Assembly (NCBI GenBank): GCA_023421635.1
Contig: JAEZSU010000339.1
Location: forward strand, 1 to 5,348
Reading direction: 5' to 3'
DNA length: 5,348 nt
Source of the DNA: Actinomycetes bacterium
GTDB taxonomy: Bacteria; Actinomycetota; Actinomycetes; Actinomycetales; Microbacteriaceae
The notes under the pieces were generated by a model that saw only the letters and a program-made list of their open reading frames with translations, made no database searches and had not been told where the DNA came from. This document shows positions 1 through 5,348 of this stretch, one piece after another. The position numbers and the translations under genes were made by a program. Each line of letters begins with the position of its first letter. Within the stretch, counting starts at the first letter, position 1.

Positions 1-2
1 TC

Positions 3-377
3 GCGGCTGCGGGCGGCGCGACGGCACCGGTCGCGCCTCGCTCTGCGCCGCGGAAGGCGAGCAAGGGCGCCAAGGCGACCACCGAGACCGCCCACCGCAT
101 CGTGATCACGAGCGGCCCCAAGAGCGGACTCCAGCTGCCGCTCGGCACCGAACCGCTCACCATCGGCCGGTCGAGCGAGTCGGGCCTCGTCATCCGCGAC
201 GACTACACCTCCAGCCACCATGCCCGCCTCATGCTGTGGGGCGACCAGTGGATGCTGCAGGACCTCGACTCGACCAACGGCACCTGGCACGACGGCGAGC
301 GCGTCTCCGCCCCCGTGCCGATCGTGCTCGGCGCCCCCATCAAGGTCGGCGCGACGACCTTCGAGCTGCAGGGCTGA
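3..377 (+). CDS. fhaB: FhaB-type FHA-domain protein, C-terminal part (5' end cut off by window)
   Basis: Only the last 124 codons are visible; the frame is open from the left edge, so the start is outside the window. A GTG at 102 is in frame but falls inside the first strand of the FHA fold, so it is not a credible start. Visible residues 1-31 are a linker rich in Ala, Pro, Lys and Thr; residues 32-124 are one complete FHA domain. Its phosphothreonine-binding signature is present: Gly55-Arg56, Ser70 and His73 in the SSHHA segment, and Asn92-Gly93 in DLDSTNGTW. The domain aligns by eye with M. tuberculosis FhaB/FipA (DDYxSxxHARL, STNGT and a closing xELxx). In that family an N-terminal membrane helix precedes the domain; it would lie upstream here. 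The protein binds Thr-phosphorylated partners, and in mycobacteria it has been linked to PknA and to FtsZ/FtsQ. It ends 10 bases before pstP, whose phosphatase would oppose the kinases that create its ligands. Family call is firm; partners are inferred. Confidence 0.93.
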   Translation, partial: AAAGGATAPVAPRSAPRKASKGAKATTETAHRIVITSGPKSGLQLPLGTEPLTIGRSSESGLVIRDDYTSSHHARLMLWGDQWMLQDLDSTNGTWHDGERVSAPVPIVLGAPIKVGATTFELQG

Positions 378-387
378 CGGGCGGCGG

Positions 388-1620
388 ATGGTCTTCCAAG
401 GCTCGAGCACGGCGCTCTCGCACACCGGGAAGGTGCGCTCGAACAACCAGGACTCCGGCTACGCCGGGTCCAACCTGTTCGTCGTCGCCGACGGCATGGG
501 CGGGCACGCCGGCGGCGACGTCGCGTCGAGTCTCGCGATCGCCCGCATCGAGGACCTGGACCGCCCGTTCGCCTCGACGAGCGATGCCGAACGGGCCCTG
601 CGCCAGGCCATCACCGACACCGCGACCGACATCATCGACACGGTCCGCACCCGCCCCGAACTCGCCGGGATGGGCACCACGGTCAGCGCACTGCTCATGG
701 TCGACGACTACGCGGTCATCGCCCATATCGGCGACTCGCGCATCTACCTGTACCGCGACGGCGCGCTCACCCAGATCACCACGGACCACACGTTCGTGCA
801 GCGGCTCGTCGACTCCGGCCGCATCACGCCCGAGGAGGCGCGCTACCACCCCCGCCGGTCGGTGCTCATGCGCGTGCTCGGCGACATGGACCCCGATCCC
901 GAGGTCGACACGTTCATCATGCCGACGCTGCCGGGCGACCGGTGGCTGCTGTGCTCCGACGGCCTGAGCGGCGTCATCGACGACCCGCACACCGCGAAGG
1001 CGCTCGCGGCCGGCAACGCCCCGGCCAGGACGGCGGACCACCTCCTCAAGCAGACCCTGGATGCGGGCGCACCCGACAACGTGACGATCGTGATCGTCGA
1101 CGTCGGCGGCCACCACCCGGTGTTCTCGGGCACCCCGGCGATCGTCGGGTCCGCATCGACGCCGAGCGGGATCGAGGTGCCCGCCGCGCGTCCCGGCCGG
1201 TCGTGGCTGCATCCGAACCGGCAGGCGGCCAACGAGCCGACCCACTTCGAACCCGCCCCGGAGTTCCTGGAGGAGCTCATCGAGGAGGACCGGCGACGCG
1301 CCCGCCGCCGCCGGATCGCCTGGATCGTCGGGTTCGTCATCGTGCTCGCCGCCATCGCCGGCGCCCTGTTCGCCGGCTACAGCTGGACGCAGACGCGGTA
1401 CTTCGTCGGTGCCGACGAGGACAGCGTCGTGATCTACCAGGGCGTGCAGCAGAACATCGGCCCCATCGCGCTGTCGACGCCCTACGAGGACACCGGCATC
1501 CTCCTCGCCGACCTGACCCCGTTCGACCGCCTCACCGTGGAGAACACGATCTCGGCGCGTTCGCTCGCCGACGCCGAGGCGATCGTGCAGCGACTGATCC
1601 CGACGGAGGCGATCGAATGA
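388..1620 (+). CDS. pstP: PP2C-family Ser/Thr protein phosphatase, membrane-anchored (PstP)
   Basis: This 410-residue protein dephosphorylates phospho-Ser/Thr on the PknA/PknB kinases and their substrates at the inner face of the membrane. Residues about 5-240 form a PP2C domain with every expected motif: RSNNQDS (Asp22), VADGMGGHAGGD (Asp35, Gly36), GMGTT (95-98), HIGDSR (Asp116), CSDGLSG (Asp191) and GAPDNVT (Asp230). The metal-binding acidic residues are thus intact and the enzyme should be active. A Pro-rich linker (about 241-290) leads to an acidic then strongly basic stretch (292-309), a single membrane helix (about 310-331) and an external domain of about 78 residues. The basic cluster before the helix fits a cytoplasmic catalytic domain. 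The external part keeps the family pattern YFVGA, VVIYQGV, LADL. The ATG at 388 was chosen because the PP2C fold begins a few residues later; an in-frame upstream ATG at 220 would overlap fhaB by 158 bases and add an Arg/Cys/Ser-rich leader. Its ribosome site is weak. It is shorter than the mycobacterial protein, which exceeds 500 residues. Confidence 0.96.
   Translation: MVFQGSSTALSHTGKVRSNNQDSGYAGSNLFVVADGMGGHAGGDVASSLAIARIEDLDRPFASTSDAERALRQAITDTATDIIDTVRTRPELAGMGTTVSALLMVDDYAVIAHIGDSRIYLYRDGALTQITTDHTFVQRLVDSGRITPEEARYHPRRSVLMRVLGDMDPDPEVDTFIMPTLPGDRWLLCSDGLSGVIDDPHTAKALAAGNAPARTADHLLKQTLDAGAPDNVTIVIVDVGGHHPVFSGTPAIVGSASTPSGIEVPAARPGRSWLHPNRQAANEPTHFEPAPEFLEELIEEDRRRARRRRIAWIVGFVIVLAAIAGALFAGYSWTQTRYFVGADEDSVVIYQGVQQNIGPIALSTPYEDTGILLADLTPFDRLTVENTISARSLADAEAIVQRLIPTEAIE
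1605..1609 (+). promoter_or_regulatory. Ribosome binding site for rodA
   Basis: GGAGG lies 7 bases before the ATG at 1617, inside the last codons of pstP. It supports this start for rodA, whose ATG overlaps the pstP stop (ATGA, 1617-1620). Confidence 0.8.
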
Positions 1621-3002
1621 CCGGCACGTCGGCCCCCGCCGTCTCGCCCGACACCGCGGTGGTGCGCGCGCTCAAGCGCATCCGCATGCCGCAGAAGCAG
1701 CGGAACCGCGAACTGGCGCTGCTGCTGTTCGCCCTCCTGATCAGCGGCGCGGCGGTCGCGCTGGTGCAGCTGGGCGTGCTCGACACGATCGAGCCGAGCT
1801 TCCTGTACTACCTGGGCGTCCTGGCCGTGCTCGCCATCGCCCTGCACGTCGTACTGCGGTTCGTCGCCCGGGACGCGGACCCGTTCGTGCTGCCGATCGG
1901 GACGCTGCTCACCGGGCTCGGGCTCGCCATGATCTACCGCATCGACCTCGGCGACGAGGCGTCCGGCTGGTCCGCCGCCTCCACCCGGCAGCTGGCCTGG
2001 GCGGCGATCGCGTACGCCCTCGCGATCGCGGTCGTGCTGGCGCTGCGCAACTACCGCATCCTGTTCCGGTACACGTACGTCTCCGGGTTCGTCGGGGTGC
2101 TGCTGCTCCTGCTGCCGATCGTGCCGGGGCTCGGTTCCGACGCGAACGCCGACGTCTGGGTCTCGCTCGGGTTCTTCTCGTTCCAGCCGGGAGAGCTGGC
2201 GAAGATCGCCCTCGCGATCTTCTTCGCCGGCTACCTCGTGCGCACGAGGGAGAGCCTCACCTCGGTCGGCACGCGCTTCCTCGGCATCACCTGGCCGCGC
2301 GCCCGTGAACTCGGCCCCATCCTCGTCATCTGGCTGGTCTCGCTCGGGATCATCGTGCTGCAGCGCGACCTCGGCACGGGCCTGCTCATCTTCGGCATGT
2401 TCGTCGCCATGCTCTACGTCGCGACCGGCAAGACGAGCTGGGTGCTGCTCGGTGTGGTCCTGGCAGCCGCCGGCGCGTTCGCGGCATCCCGGGTGCTGCC
2501 GTACGTCGGCGCGCGGTTCACCAACTGGCTGGACGCGTTCAACCCGGCGCTCATGGACAACAGCAGCTACCAGCTGGTGCAGGGGATCTTCGGCCTCGCC
2601 CACGGCGGGCTGATCGGCACCGGGCTGGGCCAGGGCCGCCCGGGACTCACCCCGCTGGCGCAGAGCGACTACATCGTGCCGAGCCTCGGCGAGGAGCTCG
2701 GGCTGGTCGGGGTGTTCGCCATCCTCTGCCTGTACATGGTCTTCACCAGCCGCGGCATCCGCATCGGCGTCGCCGGGCAGGACGACTTCGGCAAGCTCCT
2801 CGCCACCGGCATGGCCTTCACCATCGCACTGCAGGTGTTCATCATGGTCGGCGGCGTCACCCGGGTGATCCCGCTCACCGGCCTCACCACCCCCTTCCTC
2901 GCGGCCGGCGGCTCGTCGCTCGTCGCGAACTGGATCATCGTCGCGCTGCTGCTGCGCATCTCCGACTCCGTGCGCAACCAGCCCAGGGTGGTGATCGGAT
3001 GA
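1617..3002 (+). CDS. rodA: SEDS-family peptidoglycan glycosyltransferase (RodA/FtsW type)
   Basis: This 461-residue polytopic membrane protein should polymerise lipid II into glycan strands, paired with the transpeptidase encoded next. After a hydrophilic, basic cytoplasmic start (about 1-31) there are roughly 12 hydrophobic segments, two more than the usual ten SEDS helices; extra N-terminal helices are usual in actinobacterial RodA, and the length suits it. SEDS landmarks are present: VWVSLGFFSFQPGELAK (180-196), LQRDLGTGLLIFG with the likely catalytic Asp251, a large loop (about 295-355) with NSSYQLVQ, GLGQGRPG and DYIVPSLGEELG, and the closing TRVIPLTGLTTPFLAAGGSS (415-434). FQPGE replaces the commoner FQPSE, and FLAAGGSS replaces FLSYGGSS; both variants are plausible for actinobacteria. 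The ATG at 1617 overlaps the pstP stop and has a good ribosome site. FtsW is the alternative, but the phosphatase, class B PBP and kinase neighbours favour RodA. In this family the pair drives side-wall or polar growth. Confidence 0.96.
   Translation: MTGTSAPAVSPDTAVVRALKRIRMPQKQRNRELALLLFALLISGAAVALVQLGVLDTIEPSFLYYLGVLAVLAIALHVVLRFVARDADPFVLPIGTLLTGLGLAMIYRIDLGDEASGWSAASTRQLAWAAIAYALAIAVVLALRNYRILFRYTYVSGFVGVLLLLLPIVPGLGSDANADVWVSLGFFSFQPGELAKIALAIFFAGYLVRTRESLTSVGTRFLGITWPRARELGPILVIWLVSLGIIVLQRDLGTGLLIFGMFVAMLYVATGKTSWVLLGVVLAAAGAFAASRVLPYVGARFTNWLDAFNPALMDNSSYQLVQGIFGLAHGGLIGTGLGQGRPGLTPLAQSDYIVPSLGEELGLVGVFAILCLYMVFTSRGIRIGVAGQDDFGKLLATGMAFTIALQVFIMVGGVTRVIPLTGLTTPFLAAGGSSLVANWIIVALLLRISDSVRNQPRVVIG
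2985..2991 (+). promoter_or_regulatory. Ribosome binding site for pbpA (imperfect)
   Basis: AGGGTGG lies 7 bases before the ATG at 2999, within the last codons of rodA. It matches the AGGAGG consensus only in part, so coupling to rodA translation through the ATGA overlap probably contributes to initiation. Confidence 0.5.
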
Positions 3003-4456
3003 CCCGGCAGCTGAAGCGGCTGAGCCTGCTCATGCTCGTGATGTTCCTCGCCCTGTTCGTCTCCACGAGCTGGATCCAGGTGATCCAGGCCGACACCCTC
3101 GCCGCGAACAGCGCCAACAAGCGCACGCTCTACGACTCGTACGAGGTCCAGCGCGGCGCGATCATCGCGAGCGGTGTCGCCATCGCCACCTCCGTGCCCT
3201 CCGGCGACCTGTACTCGTGGCAGCGGGTGTACACGGATGCCGACATGTGGGCTCCCGTGACCGGGTACATCAACCCGGTGCTCGGGTCTGCGACCGGTAT
3301 CGAACAGGCGATGAACCGGGAGCTCTCCGGCACGGGAAGCTCGCAGTTCCTCTCGCGGGTGGAGCAGATCTTCACCGGCCAGTCCCCCAAGGGCTCCAAC
3401 GTGTCGCTGTCGCTCGACGCGAACGTGCAACGCGCCGCCTACGACGCGCTCGGCGAGCTGGAGGGCGCCGTCATCGCGATCGAGCCGGCCACCGGCCGCA
3501 TCCTCGCGATGGTCACGAGCCCCAGCTACGACACGAACCTGCTCGCCTCGCACGACACGGCGGCCGTGGCGGCGACCTACGACGCGCTCGTGGCGAACGC
3601 GACGCACCCGTTGTACAACCGGGCGATCGCGGGCAACCTCAACCCGCCGGGCTCCACGTTCAAGCTCATCACCGTGTCGGCTGCGCTGGCATCGGGCCAG
3701 TACACGCCAGACTCGCAGTTCCCGAACCCGGCCGAGTACACCCTCCCGGGCACGAGCACCAGCATCCGGAACGCCGGGGGCGGCACCTGCGGCCCAGGCG
3801 AGACGGTCTCGATCGCCGACGCGCTGCGGCTCAGCTGCAACATCCCGATGGCGGAGCTCGCAGCGCAGCTCGGCGACACCGCGATCCGCGAGGAGGCGGA
3901 GAAGTACGGTTTCAATCTGTCGTTCTCGCTCCCGCTGGAATCCACCCCCTCCAGCTACCCGCGCGCGCTCGACGACGCGCAGACGGCGCTCACCGGCTTC
4001 GGGCAGGGGCAGGTCACGGCGACCCCGCTGCAGATGGCGATGGTCTCCGCCGGGATCGCGAACGGCGGCGTGGTGATGAACCCGCGCATGGTCGACCAGG
4101 TCATCGGCGCCGACCTCTCGGTGCAGCAGACCTTCGAGAGCACCGAGTTCGCACGAGCACTGGACGAGGGGCTGAACGCCGAGATGGTTCGGATGATGGT
4201 CGCCAATGTCAGTGACGGCGCGGCCTCGAATGCAAGAATGGACGGCGTCGAGGTTGCGGGGAAGACCGGCACCGCGGAGAACGGCGATGGCAGGCCGTAC
4301 TCTCTGTGGTTCACCGGGTTCGCCCCCGCCGACGATCCGCAAGTCGCCGTCGCGGTCGTTGTCGAGAACGGCGGGGGTCAGGGTCAGTCGGGCAGCGGGA
4401 ACACCATCGCCGCTCCGATAGCGAAAAAGGTCATGGAGGCGGTGCTGGGACGATGA
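2999..4456 (+). CDS. pbpA: Class B penicillin-binding protein, PbpA-type D,D-transpeptidase
   Basis: This 485-residue protein cross-links peptidoglycan stem peptides outside the membrane and is a beta-lactam target. It begins with a short basic cytoplasmic stretch and one uncleaved anchor helix (about residues 8-27). An N-terminal pedestal region (about 30-135) carries the QRGAI element. The transpeptidase domain (about 150-483) has all three catalytic motifs: S219-T-F-K222 in NPPGSTFK, S279-C-N281, and K422-T-G424 in [13 protein letters not shown] (333-337) and [15 protein letters not shown] (467-481) are further family landmarks. There is no glycosyltransferase domain and no PASTA repeat, and the length matches actinobacterial PbpA. 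The only two cysteines, Cys264 and Cys280, flank or lie in the SxN motif and could form a disulfide. The start at 2999 overlaps the rodA stop (ATGA), which fits co-production with its SEDS partner. Codon use changes near the 3' end (see findings). In mycobacteria PbpA is a substrate of PknB and PstP; whether that holds here is inference. Confidence 0.97.
   Translation: MTRQLKRLSLLMLVMFLALFVSTSWIQVIQADTLAANSANKRTLYDSYEVQRGAIIASGVAIATSVPSGDLYSWQRVYTDADMWAPVTGYINPVLGSATGIEQAMNRELSGTGSSQFLSRVEQIFTGQSPKGSNVSLSLDANVQRAAYDALGELEGAVIAIEPATGRILAMVTSPSYDTNLLASHDTAAVAATYDALVANATHPLYNRAIAGNLNPPGSTFKLITVSAALASGQYTPDSQFPNPAEYTLPGTSTSIRNAGGGTCGPGETVSIADALRLSCNIPMAELAAQLGDTAIREEAEKYGFNLSFSLPLESTPSSYPRALDDAQTALTGFGQGQVTATPLQMAMVSAGIANGGVVMNPRMVDQVIGADLSVQQTFESTEFARALDEGLNAEMVRMMVANVSDGAASNARMDGVEVAGKTGTAENGDGRPYSLWFTGFAPADDPQVAVAVVVENGGGQGQSGSGNTIAAPIAKKVMEAVLGR
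4435..4439 (+). promoter_or_regulatory. Possible ribosome binding site for pknA (long spacing)
   Basis: GGAGG lies 13 bases before the ATG at 4453, longer than the usual 5-9. A closer GGGA at 4447-4450 is too near. Initiation at pknA probably relies on ribosomes finishing pbpA at the overlapping ATGA. Confidence 0.4.
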
Positions 4457-5348
4457 GACCGACGCAAGGTGCGACATTCGGCGGCCGGTACGAGCTCGAC
4501 TCGCGGATCGCGATCGGCGGGATGGGCGAGGTGTGGGAGGCGACCGACCACGTCATCGGCCGGACCGTGGCGATCAAGATCCTCAAGGACGAGTACATGG
4601 GGGACCCCGGGTTCCTCGAGCGCTTCCGCGCCGAGGCCCGGCACGCGGCGCTCGTGAACCACGAAGGGATCGCCAGCGTCTTCGACTACGGCGAGGAGAA
4701 CGGTTCCGCCTTCCTGGTCATGGAGCTCGTCCCGGGCGAGGCGCTGTCCACCGTGCTCGAGCGTGAGGGGTCGCTGTCGACCGACAAGACGCTCGACATC
4801 GTCGCCCAGACCGCGTCCGCACTGCAGGCCGCGCACGCGGCGGGACTCGTACACCGCGACATCAAGCCGGGAAACCTCCTCATCACGCCCGACGGGCGGG
4901 TGAAGATCACCGACTTCGGCATCGCACGTATCGCCGACCAGGTGCCGCTGACCGCGACCGGCCAGGTCATGGGCACGGTGCAGTACCTGTCGCCGGAGCA
5001 GGCGTCGGGCCACCCCGCATCCCCGTCCACCGACATCTATTCGCTCGGCATCGTGGCCTACGAATGCCTGGCGGGCAAGCGCCCGTTCACCGGCGAATCG
5101 CAGGTCGCGATCGCCATGGCGCAGATCAACGAGCAGCCGCCGCCGCTGCCGCCGACCGTGGCGGAGCCGGTGCGCAACTTCGTGTTCGCGATGATCGCCA
5201 AGAAGCCCGAGGACCGTCCGGCATCCGCCGCCACGGTGGCTCGCGCCGCGAACGCGCTGCGTCGTGGCGACGTCGCCGCCGCAGCCGCAGCCGTCCCCGC
5301 GATCGCGGCCGGCCTCGCGCCCGACGACGCCACCGCGCTGCTCGGGGT
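4453..5348 (+). CDS. pknA: PknA-type eukaryotic-like Ser/Thr protein kinase (3' end cut off by window)
   Basis: 298 codons are visible and the frame is still open at the right edge. The complete kinase domain (about residues 13-270) has the glycine loop [12 protein letters not shown] (19-30), the ATP-binding Lys42 in VAIK, Glu61 of helix C, HRDIKPGN (134-141, catalytic Asp136, Asn141), DFG (154-156), a Thr-rich activation loop (T167, T169, T175) and SPE (180-182). All catalytic residues are present, so the enzyme should be active; loop threonines are the likely autophosphorylation sites. Ala20 replaces the first glycine of GxGxxG, as I recall for M. tuberculosis PknA; together with [16 protein letters not shown] and [14 protein letters not shown] this points to PknA rather than PknB. 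After the domain comes an Ala-rich stretch (274-287). The expected linker and membrane helix lie beyond the window. The ATG at 4453 overlaps the pbpA stop, so kinase output is tied to wall-synthase output. Substrates are expected among division and wall proteins; pknB is expected next. Confidence 0.95.
   Translation, partial: MRPTQGATFGGRYELDSRIAIGGMGEVWEATDHVIGRTVAIKILKDEYMGDPGFLERFRAEARHAALVNHEGIASVFDYGEENGSAFLVMELVPGEALSTVLEREGSLSTDKTLDIVAQTASALQAAHAAGLVHRDIKPGNLLITPDGRVKITDFGIARIADQVPLTATGQVMGTVQYLSPEQASGHPASPSTDIYSLGIVAYECLAGKRPFTGESQVAIAMAQINEQPPPLPPTVAEPVRNFVFAMIAKKPEDRPASAATVARAANALRRGDVAAAAAAVPAIAAGLAPDDATALLG

Noticed and set aside
220..387. Upstream in-frame ATG that would add 56 residues to PstP.
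   Set aside because: The extension overlaps the FHA domain of fhaB by 158 bases and encodes an Arg/Pro/Ser/Cys-rich leader with no PP2C match. The ATG at 388 sits right before the PP2C fold.
942..1616. An open frame running upstream of rodA in the same frame.
   Set aside because: The extra 225 residues are Arg/Pro-rich and lie out of frame over the PstP catalytic end, linker and membrane region. The ATG at 1617 has a proper ribosome site and precedes a normal RodA N-terminus.
1482..2603. A 373-codon open frame on the minus strand opposite pstP and rodA.
   Set aside because: Charged, low-complexity product (many Glu, Arg, Asp, Gln, His), no domain, lies entirely opposite recognised genes; a composition artefact.
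3217..4215. A 332-codon + strand frame overlapping pbpA.
   Set aside because: Arg/His/Gly-rich alternate-frame shadow of pbpA; no domain, while the pbpA frame has all three catalytic motifs over the same bases.
4359..4425. Possible internal promoter before pknA (TTGTCG at 4359, GATAGC near 4417).
   Set aside because: The two elements are too far apart and nothing resembling a -10 box lies about 17 bases after TTGTCG. The AT-richer context is noted as a finding, but no promoter can be called.
2669..4477. A 602-codon open frame on the minus strand opposite rodA, pbpA and the pknA start.
   Set aside because: Its product is dominated by Arg, Val, Glu, Asp, Gly and His with no recognisable domain, as expected for an antisense shadow of GC-rich codons. 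The + strand carries well-conserved genes over the whole span.
5272..5298. GCC/GCA-rich run resembling a short tandem repeat.
   Set aside because: It simply encodes an Ala-rich stretch just after the kinase domain, common in flexible juxtamembrane linkers; the repeat is irregular and short.

Overview
The window comes from a high-GC actinobacterium (roughly 70% G+C by eye, with third codon positions almost always G or C). All five genes lie on the + strand, packed end to end. Their order, FHA-domain protein, PP2C phosphatase, RodA-type SEDS protein, class B penicillin-binding protein, PknA-type kinase, is the conserved actinobacterial cell-growth and Ser/Thr-phosphorylation operon (fhaB-pstP-rodA-pbpA-pknA, usually followed by pknB). 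Codon habits and gene lengths fit Microbacteriaceae such as Microbacterium, but that family-level call is an inference.

Layout: positions 3-377 hold the C-terminal end of fhaB, whose start lies off the left edge. After 10 bases, pstP runs 388-1620. rodA (1617-3002), pbpA (2999-4456) and pknA (4453 to beyond the right edge) each begin inside the preceding stop codon through a four-base ATGA overlap, so the last four genes are probably translationally coupled on one mRNA. There is no intergenic space above 10 bases. I found no RNA gene, mobile element, CRISPR array, terminator or convincing promoter; the operon promoter is expected upstream of the window, probably before fhaA or fhaB.

How the genes work together: RodA polymerises glycan strands from lipid II and PbpA cross-links them, forming a SEDS-PBP synthase pair. 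PknA (and an expected PknB just downstream) phosphorylates cell-wall and division proteins. PstP removes those phosphates, and FhaB reads phosphothreonine marks through its FHA domain. The operon therefore joins a wall-building machine to its phospho-signalling control.

I see no new biological system here. The points worth a second look are small: a local shift to otherwise rare codons across the pbpA-pknA junction, over-use of the hexamer GCATCC/GGATGC that seems to drive synonymous codon choice, a compact PstP external domain, and a cysteine pair next to the PbpA active site.
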